Both the position numbers and the translations under genes were made by a program. Below the pieces are notes generated by a model. It did no database searches. It worked only from the letters and a program-made list of their open reading frames with translations, and was not told the origin of the DNA. From Clostridium_AD sp050717535 (GTDB lineage: Bacteria; Bacillota; Clostridia; Clostridiales; Clostridiaceae), in the NCBI RefSeq assembly GCF_050717535.1, contig NZ_JBOITM010000067.1, positions 62,001-126,000 of the forward strand: 64,000 nt of DNA, read 5' to 3'. Shown here piece by piece: positions 26,065-34,743 of the stretch (positions are counted from its first letter, which is position 1; the number at the start of each line of letters is the position of its first letter).

Positions 26065-26849
26065 GACCGGATAGTGGAAGCTGTGTTATTAATGGAAGGA
26101 CTCCCTGGGAGGACAGAGTGAATCATGTAAGAGAAATTGGTGTTGTATTCGGACAGCGGTCTCAATTGTGGTGGGATGTTCCCGTGGGTGATACATTCTT
26201 GCTATTAAAAGAGCTTTATCATATTGATACAAATAAATATAACAAAAGAGTTAATGAACTTTCAGAATTAATAAATATTGGAGATTTGTTAAAGGTACCT
26301 GCAAGGCAGTTATCCTTAGGTCAACGCATGAAATGTGAGCTTGGTGCTTCTTTGCTACATAATCCTAAAACACTATTTTTAGACGAACCTACCATAGGAC
26401 TTGATGCAGTATCTAAAATTGCAGTTAGAAATTTTATTTCAGAAATTAATAAAGAATATAAAACAACTGTTATATTAACAACTCATGATATGCAAGATAT
26501 TGAAGCTATGACCAACCGCATTATATTTATTGGTAAAGGGAACGTCTTGTTAGATGGAACCATGGATATGCTAAAGCAGAAATATTCTAAAAGTAAAAAA
26601 ATAGAAGTGTATTATAAGGGGGAAATTTTACTGAAGCTCTTTCAACAGAAAAACAAAGCAGAATTAAAGGGAATTCAAATATTAGAGCATATGCGAGGAA
26701 GATTGTTTATTACTGTAGATACAGAGATTACAAGTGTTTCACATGCCATCAGTTTCTTATGTAGTAAGTTAGAGGTTATGGATATTTCTATAACTGGAAC
26801 AAGTGCAGAGGAAATTGTCCTATCCTTATATGAGGAATATGCAGTATGA
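26052..26849 (+). pseudogene. 5'-truncated ABC exporter ATPase (COG4586-like), Walker A missing
   Basis: The frame is open from 26022. Recognisable ATPase sequence begins at GILRPDSGSCVING (about 26055), which normally follows Walker A by some 15-20 residues. The rest is present: Q-loop FGQRSQLWWDVPV, signature LSLGQRMKCELGA, Walker B TLFLDEPTIGLD and switch TTHD, 243 residues from the GTG at 26118 (behind GGGAGGA). Without Walker A it cannot bind ATP normally. It overlaps the next permease gene by 4 bp, as in an intact exporter operon. The missing part was lost together with the end of the preceding permease gene. Confidence 0.8.
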
Positions 26850-27715
26850 AAATAGAAAATGAAGTTTTAAAACCATGTTTTGGTGATAAGATTAAAAATA
26901 AAGTTGATGATGGAAAAGTATATATTTCCTTTTTTAAGATTCGTTTTAACTGTGGGATACAATACCGTGCTGCTGCACTGGCGGGGATTGTAACACAATT
27001 TATATGGGGATTAATGCAAATATTAATATATAGAGCATTTTATATTTCTAGCCCAGAAGCATTTCCTATGGGACTTGCACAATTATCTTCTTACTTTTGG
27101 CTACAGCAGGCCTTCATGAATTTGTTCATGACTTGGTTTTTGGATGCGGATATTCTAGAGTCAATTACATCAGGAGGTATAGCATATGAACTTTGTAGAC
27201 CGCTTGATTTGTATAATATGTGGTACATAAAAAGCTTGTCTAGTCGTTTTTCTAAAACAGCAATTCGTTGTGTACCAATTTTAGTGGTAGCATCGCTACT
27301 ACCAAAACCTTATAACTTAAGTATGATAACAAGCTTAAATTTAACAGTCACCTTTTTAATCTCAATGATTCTAGGATTTGGTGTAGTTGTAGCCTTTTCA
27401 ATGCTAATTTATGTAATTACATTTTTTACACTGTCGCCTATAGGTATTCGAGTGGTGGCACTATCACTTATGGAATTCTTATCTGGAGGAATAATTCCAA
27501 TTCCTTTTTTACCAGAGTCTATTCAGAATATTGTAGAACTATTGCCTTTTGCCTCTATGCAGAATACACCATTTCGTATTTATAGTGGAAATATTAAGGG
27601 AAGGGAAGTGCTATTTAGTATCTTATTACAATTATTTTGGCTAATTGTACTTATTATACTGGGCAAATATTTGATGAAACGTGCAGTTAACAATGCTGTG
27701 GTACAAGGGGGTTAA
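26846..27715 (+). CDS. ABC-2 type exporter permease 1 (COG4587-like)
   Basis: A 289-residue protein with a hydrophilic start (1-45) and about six membrane helices. SGGIAYELCRPLDLYNMWY near 112-130 is the characteristic cytoplasmic segment of this permease family, and GIIPIPFLPESIQNIVELLPF near 212-232 is the usual outer loop. It begins inside the end of the truncated ATPase gene and ends 4 bp before the second permease. With the ATPase broken, its function depends on an ATPase from another locus, if any. Confidence 0.82.
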   Translation: MKIENEVLKPCFGDKIKNKVDDGKVYISFFKIRFNCGIQYRAAALAGIVTQFIWGLMQILIYRAFYISSPEAFPMGLAQLSSYFWLQQAFMNLFMTWFLDADILESITSGGIAYELCRPLDLYNMWYIKSLSSRFSKTAIRCVPILVVASLLPKPYNLSMITSLNLTVTFLISMILGFGVVVAFSMLIYVITFFTLSPIGIRVVALSLMEFLSGGIIPIPFLPESIQNIVELLPFASMQNTPFRIYSGNIKGREVLFSILLQLFWLIVLIILGKYLMKRAVNNAVVQGG

Positions 27716-27719
27716 TTAA

Positions 27720-28496
27720 ATGAAACTATATTTAAAATTTTTATCAATGCATATAAGAAGTGCGATGGAATACAAAATTTCATTTATATTAACGACTATA
27801 GGTCAGTTTTTCATATCTTTTACGTCATTTTTAGGATTATATTATTTATTTGCTAGATTTGATAGTGTGCAAGGTTTTACCTTTGAAGAAGTATTGATTT
27901 CTTATTCCGTAGTCTTAATGGCATATTCTATTGCAGAATGTTTTGCTTATGGGTTTAAAACATTTTCATCTACCATATCCAGTGGTGGGTTTGACCTGAT
28001 TATGATACGTCCTTGTAATGAAATTTTTCTCGTATTTGTATCAACCATAGAATTCACTTCATTTGGGAGATTTATACAAGCACTGCTTGTTTTGATTTAT
28101 GCAGTTTCAAGGGATGTAGTCCAGTGGAATTTAGAAAAAGTACTTGTATATATTGGAATGATATTAGGAGGTGTGTTCCTATTTATGGGACTATATATAA
28201 TATACGCAGCACTTTGCTTTTTTACTATAGAGGGATTGGAGTTTATCAATATTTTTACTGACGGAGGTAGAGAATTTGGGAAGTACCCTATGAATATATA
28301 TGGAAATGCAATATTAAAGTTTTTCACATATATTGTGCCTCTAGCTTGTGTTCAGTATTATCCCTTGCTTTATTTGTTAGGTAAAACAGATAATATAGGG
28401 TTAGCGTTAACACCCTTATATACTATTGTATTTTTGGGGCTTAGTTATGGGGTATGGAAGTTTGGAGTTAGAAATTATAAGTCTACAGGATCTTAA
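27720..28496 (+). CDS. ABC-2 type exporter permease 2 (COG3694-like)
   Basis: A 258-residue protein with six hydrophobic segments. The SGGFDLIMIRPCNEIF segment (near 83-98) parallels the SGG-RP segment of permease 1, and GREFGKYPMNIYG (near 183-195) is the conserved loop of this family. It is the last gene of the exporter operon, 4 bp after permease 1, and is followed by a strong terminator at 28571. Intact in sequence, but it probably lacks a working ATPase partner. Confidence 0.82.
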   Translation: MKLYLKFLSMHIRSAMEYKISFILTTIGQFFISFTSFLGLYYLFARFDSVQGFTFEEVLISYSVVLMAYSIAECFAYGFKTFSSTISSGGFDLIMIRPCNEIFLVFVSTIEFTSFGRFIQALLVLIYAVSRDVVQWNLEKVLVYIGMILGGVFLFMGLYIIYAALCFFTIEGLEFINIFTDGGREFGKYPMNIYGNAILKFFTYIVPLACVQYYPLLYLLGKTDNIGLALTPLYTIVFLGLSYGVWKFGVRNYKSTGS

Positions 28497-28570
28497 TGAA
28501 AGTTGATTGGTTGTTGATAACTCATAACTAAAGACATTATAATGTGGATAAAGTTTCAGCTTTTTAAATA

Positions 28571-28620
28571 TAAAAGGAACTTGTACCAATCCTACAAGTA
28601 GGTGGTACAGGTTCCTTTTA
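28571..28620. terminator. Strong bidirectional terminator
   Basis: AAAAGGAACTTGTACCA pairs with TGGTACAGGTTCCTTTT around CTACAAGTAGG. It lies between the convergent exporter operon and the decarboxylase gene and suits both strands. Confidence 0.85.
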
Positions 28621-28646
28621 TATTAAAATCATTTAGATATTTGTTA

Positions 28647-29441
28647 CTATTTAGACCACCAATCCCATTTAGTGAATGAGTATGGAACAAATCCCATAGG
28701 ATCAATTTTGTTGAAATACATATTTTCGCCAGGTTCTAATGTATTTGTACTAACCATATATTGAGAACCTATCATTCTTACTACTTCAAGTTCTGCCCAA
28801 GGGTCATGTGGAGAATCTGTCATAACTACAGTGGATGTAGCTAATTTATCTTCTGTTATATCAGCTATTGCTAATTTTTGTTTTATTAAAGTAGGACTTA
28901 ATAAAAAACCACAACCATCTGCTGATTTTGCATAGGTTACATTATACATAAATTCACTTATAGCTTCATTGAGTTCGGAAACTTTACCACCTTCATTTAA
29001 TTTTCCTGATACATCAGCATTAACTGTGAAAAATTCTATTCCATTACGGCTAATTTTACCTACTGCTTTTCCATCTTTTACTTCAAAATCTATGTTTGCC
29101 ATTTTTTTTGGAAGTCCACATACTTCTCTTCCCATTGACATTGCCATTCCATCGGTAATTGGCATAGATAAACAATACCTACCTACTACTCCGTCCAATT
29201 CTGCAAGGATAAACAATCCAGCTTCTTTGTATGCAGGACAAAAGCTTGTTTTAGGATAATTTGCTACAAAAGTCGAAACTAATGGTTTGTTTTTTACTGG
29301 TTTAAGTGGAGCTGGAAGTAATTTTGCTATAATTTCTGGTTTTGTTTCCCAAACTGTATTTAATACTTCTGCCCCGTAAAATATTGTCTGATTTCCTTGT
29401 AATGACTTAATTTGATCCATTGTCTTTGTAAAACTATACAT
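28647..29441 (-). CDS. adc: Acetoacetate decarboxylase family protein
   Basis: A 264-residue soluble protein. The family core MGREVCGLPKKMANIDFE (about 118-135) holds the paired lysines; one forms the Schiff base in clostridial acetoacetate decarboxylase. Glu in LAELDG and the FCPAYKEAG segment also fit. It could turn acetoacetate into acetone and CO2. The family also holds enzymes doing other Schiff-base reactions, and this copy is read with an enoate-reductase-type gene instead of CoA-transferase genes, so another beta-keto acid is possible. It follows that gene after 53 bp on the minus strand. GAGGGGGC precedes the ATG. Confidence 0.85.
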   Translation of the reverse strand: MYSFTKTMDQIKSLQGNQTIFYGAEVLNTVWETKPEIIAKLLPAPLKPVKNKPLVSTFVANYPKTSFCPAYKEAGLFILAELDGVVGRYCLSMPITDGMAMSMGREVCGLPKKMANIDFEVKDGKAVGKISRNGIEFFTVNADVSGKLNEGGKVSELNEAISEFMYNVTYAKSADGCGFLLSPTLIKQKLAIADITEDKLATSTVVMTDSPHDPWAELEVVRMIGSQYMVSTNTLEPGENMYFNKIDPMGFVPYSFTKWDWWSK

Positions 29442-29494
29442 AATATAAGCCCCCTCAATTAATTAGTTTTATTTTTATATAATTCTATATCTTA

Positions 29495-31432
29495 CTAAAG
29501 CACATATGCTTTTTCAAATCCATTTAAAACTGCATCTACAACTCTGCCTGGTTTATTAACATCACCTAATAATTCAACAATATCATAATTTTCTTCGATT
29601 TCGTGTACTATTTCGTTATTGGATTTAACACCTAAAGATAAGACTACTGCATCGGCTTTTAGCACAGTCAATTTTTGATCTTTAGTATTTTCAATATCTA
29701 TTTCGCCATCTTTAATATTTATAAGTTTGCTGCAAGGCATAAGTGACACTCCAGCTTTTGCAAGTCTCATACTTATATCTATTACATTAGGTAGATATCC
29801 GGAAGGTCCGATTTTATCTGCCATCTCAATTACAGTTACTTTATTTCCTTTAGAAGTTAATAGCTCAGCTATTTCAAGACCAGTCATTCCAGAACCTGCA
29901 ACTACTATATTTTTATTTTCTAATACAGCTTTACCTTCTAAAATATCAGTTGATGTATATACAAAGCTTTGGTCTATTCCTGGAATATTTGGTATTATAG
30001 AATTTGATCCAGCTGCAATAAATACTGCATATGGTTTAATTTCATTAATTTTTGCTAAAGTTGCTTTTTCATTTAACCTTATATCAACATTTAACTTTTT
30101 AATTGCTAATTTTTGATATTCAAGAAACCAATCCAACTTCTCTTTTAGTGGAGGCTTAGTGGCAAGATATACATTTCCACCTAAATATTCTTTTTCTTCA
30201 AATATTATAGGGACAAATTGTTTTAATGCTAGAACTCTTGCAGCTTCCATTCCTGCAGGACCACCTCCAACAATTACAACTTTCCTACCTTCTCCCGTCT
30301 TTGGAAAATCAGGATATTCTAATTCGCGTCCAACCCTTGGGTTAACTGCACATTTTATGTTTTCACATTTCATAACACTTTCTATACAGTTAAGGCATGA
30401 TATGCAAGGTCTGATATCGTCTTCGCGACCTTCTTTTGCTTTTTTGCCCCATTCTGGATCTGCTAACTGTGCTCTACCCAGTGCAACAAAATCCAAATTA
30501 TCCTCAGTTAATATAGTTTCTGCCATATCAGGTTTTCTAATTACATCGCAAGCGATTACAGGAATTTTAACTGCTTCTTTTATAGCTTTTGCTAAATGCC
30601 TTTTCCAACCTTGAGGGTATGAAATCGGTTCTATTATTGTAGTAACTGATTCATAGGTTCCAGAGCTTACATTAATAACATCTATTCCTAATTTTTCTAA
30701 ATAAACGGCTTCTTGAATAGCTTCTTCTAAAGTTATGCCATCTTTAACAAATTCATTTCCATCAATTCTTACTGATATTGGGAATTTAGCACCACATTTT
30801 GCATGTATGCCCATGATTATTTCAGTTATGAATCTCATTCTTTTTTCAAAACTACCACCATATTTATCTTCTCTATGATTGGATTGTGGGCTCAAAAACT
30901 GTGCAACAAGATATCCATGGGCAGCATGAATTTCTACTCCATCGATACCAGCCATTTGTGCAAAAACAGCACCTTTTACAAATTTTACAACTAACCCTTC
31001 GATTTCGGCTATTGTCATTTCTCTAGGCATTTCGCCGATAGCTGATGACATTATAGGACTTGGACCAGCTATCTGACGACCATCTATCATCATAGCGTGA
31101 TTTTCTCTACCTGGATGATGTAATTGTAAGAATATTTTTGTGTTATATTTATGCATTCTACTAGAAAGCATTTCTAGCCTTGGAATTTGTTTTAAGTTCA
31201 TTGAACACAATTGATTGGGCATTCCTGCTCCTGTTTCATCGTCTATTCTAGTAATTTCAGTAATTATGAGACCACATCCGCCTTTTGCTCGTTCTTCATA
31301 ATAAGCAATGATTTCATTGGATGCTTCCCCATTATAGGAAGCCAAATTCGTTCCCATTGCAGGCATTACTATTCTATTTTTTATTTCTAAGCTACCTATA
31401 TTACCTTTGCTGAAAAGCTTTCCATATTTCAT
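29495..31432 (-). CDS. NADH:flavin oxidoreductase / 2,4-dienoyl-CoA reductase type (Old Yellow Enzyme with 4Fe-4S and FAD)
   Basis: A 645-residue reductase of activated C=C bonds. The FMN barrel (1-370) has MPAMGTNLA, the active-site HAAHGYLVAQFLSPQSN (near 175) and RVDGNEF. The 4Fe-4S motif CISCLNCIESVMKC (near 345) follows, then FAD (VVIVGGGPAGMEAARV, near 388) and NAD (IVVAGSGMTGLEIAELL, near 505) folds. Same build as FadH and the bile-acid enzymes BaiCD/BaiH. Substrate unknown: enoate, dienoyl-CoA or steroid enone are all possible. Starts the operon with the decarboxylase; a shared 19-bp site lies 107 bp before its start codon. Confidence 0.92.
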   Translation of the reverse strand: MKYGKLFSKGNIGSLEIKNRIVMPAMGTNLASYNGEASNEIIAYYEERAKGGCGLIITEITRIDDETGAGMPNQLCSMNLKQIPRLEMLSSRMHKYNTKIFLQLHHPGRENHAMMIDGRQIAGPSPIMSSAIGEMPREMTIAEIEGLVVKFVKGAVFAQMAGIDGVEIHAAHGYLVAQFLSPQSNHREDKYGGSFEKRMRFITEIIMGIHAKCGAKFPISVRIDGNEFVKDGITLEEAIQEAVYLEKLGIDVINVSSGTYESVTTIIEPISYPQGWKRHLAKAIKEAVKIPVIACDVIRKPDMAETILTEDNLDFVALGRAQLADPEWGKKAKEGREDDIRPCISCLNCIESVMKCENIKCAVNPRVGRELEYPDFPKTGEGRKVVIVGGGPAGMEAARVLALKQFVPIIFEEKEYLGGNVYLATKPPLKEKLDWFLEYQKLAIKKLNVDIRLNEKATLAKINEIKPYAVFIAAGSNSIIPNIPGIDQSFVYTSTDILEGKAVLENKNIVVAGSGMTGLEIAELLTSKGNKVTVIEMADKIGPSGYLPNVIDISMRLAKAGVSLMPCSKLINIKDGEIDIENTKDQKLTVLKADAVVLSLGVKSNNEIVHEIEENYDIVELLGDVNKPGRVVDAVLNGFEKAYVL

Positions 31433-31539
31433 TGTATATTACCCTCCCATAAATTATTGCTGGTCTTTTATATTAATTGAAGTATAACATTGTAGAAAAT
31501 AGCTTACTATGGATGGAAATCCAAAAACCATTATAGTCA

Positions 31540-31558
31540 TTGTGCGTTATGCACTATA
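31540..31558 (+). promoter_or_regulatory. Candidate PucR operator, copy 1
   Basis: TTGTGCGTTATGCACTATA, with the dyad GTGC-N5-GCAC at 31542-31554. It agrees with the site at 33227-33245 (minus strand) in 17 of 19 bases. It lies 107 bp upstream of the reductase start codon, in the opposite orientation to that gene. Confidence 0.55.
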
Positions 31559-31596
31559 GCACATATTATTAGTAAAATTATATGCAATAAATAAAA

Positions 31597-31622
31597 ATAA
31601 TCCCTGAAAAATCAGAGATTAT
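31597..31622 (-). terminator. Terminator of the pucR gene
   Basis: ATAATC(C)CTGA pairs with TCAGAGATTAT, 12 bp past the pucR stop codon, with a T-rich run following on the minus strand. Confidence 0.65.
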
Positions 31623-31633
31623 AGTGGAATTAT

Positions 31634-33208
31634 TTATTTTTCAACACTCTGTGAATTAATAAGTTTCTTATAAAAATTTATTGATTTGCAAGCGTAATAT
31701 AGTTTAAAGCTATTATCATTTTCATCTAAATCTAGCCCTATAAGGTCTACAATTTTTTGTAATCTATACCTTAGAGTATTCCGATGTATAAATAATTCTT
31801 CTGATGATTTTGTCATATTATGATTGTTTTTCAAATATGTGCATAATGTTTTATACAATTCTGAACTATTTATTTCATCGAACCTTTTTAGTATGTATAT
31901 TGAATTATTATAAAAGTCTTCTTTTAATATTTGATTTTTTGACATATAAATAAAATTATAAGGCTCAATATCTTCATACTTATATATATATTGTTCTTCG
32001 CCAATGATGGTTCCTATTTCTAAGGACCTTATTGCTTGATGATAATAAATACTACAATCTTCTATTGAAGAAAATTCACTACTAATTCCCATTTTTAAAT
32101 TGTTTTCTACTAAAAAATTTTTAACTAGTTGGGTTTTATTTTCTTTTTCTACAAACTCTTCTCTATCATCTATTATTACAATAGCACCATTATAATAAAT
32201 TGAATTGCTCATTGGAAAAAGGGTTAATAGTGTAGAACTCAAATACCTGGAATATACGGATTGTTTAAGTTCAAAATTGGATATATCAATTACTAACACA
32301 AAAATATGCTTACTAAATACTAAAGTGCAATTTTTCAATCTTTCTTCAATTAGTGTTCGGTTTTTTATGTTATTTTCTAATAGATCATATAATATTTCCT
32401 CACTTAGAACATTTTTCGTATTCTTATAGAATTGCTTCTTTCCTAATTCTTTTGATATTATTTCACTTATTAATATCAAATAATTATAGTCATCAGGATC
32501 AGTTTGTTTTTCACATTCAAGTAATAAAATATTTCCTATAGTTTTATCGTTTATTTGTATTTTGAATGCGATTTTTTTGATAGGACTTAGAGGGCAAGTG
32601 ACAACAAAGGGACGTTTTGTTTTTCTTCCTTTTTTTAAAGTTTCTAATTTTGTTAATTCAGCAATAAATTCATAAGAACAATATCCTTTTTTCACATTAT
32701 CCATCCACAATAAATCAGTAATATTTTCTACTGGTGAACTAGCTAACACTTTGAAACTGAGGTCAATAACAATCAGAGGATTTCCAATTAATTTTGAAGC
32801 GATATTTATTATTTTACATAGGCCTTCACCTGAAAGAAAGGCTTCTAATAATGATAGTTTAAATTGATTATATTTTATGTCTCTGCGAAAGAAAGCTTTT
32901 ACTTCATTAAAAATTTCTAATATATTTTCATTTGGTTTTATCTCAATTATTTTTAAGTTATTGTTAATACATTTTTCTAATATTGTACAATCATCATTTA
33001 TCAAAATAAAGCATGCATTGGTTAATTTATATATATTACCCTTGAACATAGAAGTGCAACCAACATATATATAATCTTCCAAATAAAGTGTTGTTTCATC
33101 AGTAATTAACTCTGTATCAACAAAACTGATTTCGGGTTCAATATCAAAGTAAACTTCTTTGGTTTTTTTAAAAAAATATTCACGTAAGCCATTAAAATCT
33201 ATACTCAT
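31634..33208 (-). CDS. PucR/CdaR-family transcriptional regulator
   Basis: A 524-residue regulator. The C-terminus has the PucR-type helix-turn-helix (about 455-515): YLKNNHNMTKSSEELFIHRN followed by TLRYRLQKIVDLIGLDL. The middle (about 290-410) resembles the GGDEF-like sensing part of CdaR proteins, without a catalytic GGDEF motif. The N-terminal third is likely the ligand-sensing part. PucR proteins usually activate catabolic genes next to them. It lies between the reductase/decarboxylase operon (same strand, downstream) and the divergent SDR gene; a dyad site shared with that operon sits 19-37 bp before its own start. GAGGTGAATT precedes the ATG. Confidence 0.88.
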   Translation of the reverse strand: MSIDFNGLREYFFKKTKEVYFDIEPEISFVDTELITDETTLYLEDYIYVGCTSMFKGNIYKLTNACFILINDDCTILEKCINNNLKIIEIKPNENILEIFNEVKAFFRRDIKYNQFKLSLLEAFLSGEGLCKIINIASKLIGNPLIVIDLSFKVLASSPVENITDLLWMDNVKKGYCSYEFIAELTKLETLKKGRKTKRPFVVTCPLSPIKKIAFKIQINDKTIGNILLLECEKQTDPDDYNYLILISEIISKELGKKQFYKNTKNVLSEEILYDLLENNIKNRTLIEERLKNCTLVFSKHIFVLVIDISNFELKQSVYSRYLSSTLLTLFPMSNSIYYNGAIVIIDDREEFVEKENKTQLVKNFLVENNLKMGISSEFSSIEDCSIYYHQAIRSLEIGTIIGEEQYIYKYEDIEPYNFIYMSKNQILKEDFYNNSIYILKRFDEINSSELYKTLCTYLKNNHNMTKSSEELFIHRNTLRYRLQKIVDLIGLDLDENDNSFKLYYACKSINFYKKLINSQSVEK

Positions 33209-33226
33209 AATTCACCTCAATTCTAT

Positions 33227-33245
33227 TATAGTGCATTTCGCACAA
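33227..33245 (-). promoter_or_regulatory. Candidate PucR operator, copy 2
   Basis: Read on the minus strand: TTGTGCGAAATGCACTATA, dyad GTGC-N5-GCAC at 33231-33243. It sits 100 bp before the SDR start and close to the pucR start codon, so it could serve activation of one and autoregulation of the other. Confidence 0.55.
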
Positions 33246-33345
33246 CTAAGACAATAGTTTTTGGATTATTTAATATAGCAACAGATTTTTCATCATGATA
33301 CACTATGCTATATTAATAATAGATTATAAGTGGGGGTAATAAATT

Positions 33346-34125
33346 ATGAAAAATGTAAACGTTCTATCAAATATTAAGGGAAAAGTAGCTATAGTTACGG
33401 GTTCAGCAACTGGAATTGGTCAAGCAATCGCAGTAGGCCTAGCAGAAGCGGGGGTAGATATTGCCGGCACATATTCAAGTACATCATATGAAGAAACAAA
33501 AGCTCTTGTTGAAGCTGCGGGACAAAAGTTTTTCCCAATACATGCTAATGTAGGAAAACCAGAACAAGTAGGTACTATTATACCTGCAGCTTTAAAAGAA
33601 TATGGAAAAATTGATATACTAATAAATGGCGCAGGAGTAGAATCACATAATCCTGTTGGGGATACTTACAGCGAAGAAGAATATCAACGCTGTTTGCAAA
33701 TAAATTTAAATCAAGTTGTTGCACTTACCGCAGAAGCAGGAAAATACTTCATTAAAGCCGGCAATGGTGGAAGAATTTTGAATGTATCTTCAATCGCTGG
33801 TTATTTAGGAATGCGTTCTGGAATGTCACCTTATGTAATTACAAAACATGCAATAAGAGGAGTTACTAGATCCTTCGGACTTGAACTAGCTCCTTATGGA
33901 GTTACTGTAAATGCAATTGCCCCAGGTCCTATTTTTACTAAAATGACTGCAAACCCACCAATGAAAAAATTAATGATGGATAGAGTAGTTGCTGCAAAAT
34001 GTCCAGTAGGACGTTGGGGATTCCCTGAAGACTTCAAAGGAATTGCAAATATGCTTTGCTCTGAGGCTGGTGGATTTATTACTGGTCAAACAATTTTAGT
34101 TGATGGTGGATATACATTGACTTAA
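33346..34125 (+). CDS. Short-chain dehydrogenase/reductase (SDR)
   Basis: A 259-residue NAD(P)-dependent oxidoreductase of the classical SDR type: cofactor loop GSATGIGQAIAVG (near 19-31), NGAG at about 92, catalytic Ser in NVSSIAGY and YVITK (Tyr near 163, Lys +4), and the substrate region PGPIFTKM. It could act on a sugar, hydroxy-acyl or steroid hydroxyl group; the sequence alone does not tell. It is divergent from pucR and shares the 19-bp site with the reductase/decarboxylase operon, so these three enzymes probably belong to one pathway. GTGGGGGTAA precedes the ATG. Confidence 0.9.
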   Translation: MKNVNVLSNIKGKVAIVTGSATGIGQAIAVGLAEAGVDIAGTYSSTSYEETKALVEAAGQKFFPIHANVGKPEQVGTIIPAALKEYGKIDILINGAGVESHNPVGDTYSEEEYQRCLQINLNQVVALTAEAGKYFIKAGNGGRILNVSSIAGYLGMRSGMSPYVITKHAIRGVTRSFGLELAPYGVTVNAIAPGPIFTKMTANPPMKKLMMDRVVAAKCPVGRWGFPEDFKGIANMLCSEAGGFITGQTILVDGGYTLT

Positions 34126-34167
34126 ATTTTATGGAATGAGATTTTAATTATATGCAATAAAACATAG

Positions 34168-34442
34168 GGGGTTGGAATCTCACAAGCAAAGGAGCGGTCT
34201 GTCGTAGACTCTTCAAAAGGACTACAAACATTTTCAGAAGAATTATCAAATTCTGTTAACCAATTCGCTGCCTCTGCAGAGGAATTAGCTAGCAGTTCAC
34301 AAAATATGAATAGTGAGATTAATAGAATACAAGCGCAATTAGCCAGCAGCAGGCTGCTCAAGCTCAAGAATTATCAGCTAGCAGTGATAAACTGCACAAT
34401 CTATCTCAAAGTTTAACTAAAATAGCAGAAACTCTTTTTTAG
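34168..34442 (+). pseudogene. Relic of a methyl-accepting chemotaxis protein C-terminus
   Basis: Frame one reads SKGLQTFSEELSNSVNQFAA then SAEELASSSQNMNSEINRIQ. At about 34342 the sense moves to another frame: QQQAAQAQELSASSDKLHNL then SQSLTKIAETLF, stopping at 34442. Both parts have the Ala/Ser/Gln/Glu heptad character of a chemoreceptor coiled coil. The rest of the receptor is absent, so this is a frameshifted fragment without a start. Confidence 0.6.
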
Positions 34443-34743
34443 TAGATGATATGGATAATCCAATTATCATGCCTCAATCTTTAAGCCCCATAAACTAATG
34501 TTTATGAGGCTTTCGTAAAAGAATATATGTTTTTGTTTCGAAAGGCTTATTATTCTTGCTATAAAGTTTTTTATAAACTTATTCAAATAGAGGCATTTAC
34601 ATGCTGGTATTTTCAGTATTATTGTTAATCACACCATCTTATTATATACCATATGCTGCCTAAAATTTGAAAAATGGTGTTTGCAATGGTAAAATAAACA
34701 AGAATAACGGTAGTAATAAATACAATAGCGGAGGAAATTAATT
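34443..34743. other. 301-bp gap before the AIM24 gene, with a terminator
   Basis: Holds the hairpin AAGCCCCATAAAC-TAAT-GTTTATGAGGCTT (34483-34513), a terminator left behind the receptor relic, and the AIM24 ribosome site near 34730 (GCGGAGGAAATT). Nothing else was recognised. Confidence 0.5.

Noticed and set aside
28097..28327. Minus-strand open frame inside exporter permease 2
   Set aside because: It is a shadow of the plus-strand gene, whose family motifs and spacing fit an operon. The same was judged for other antisense frames inside clear genes.
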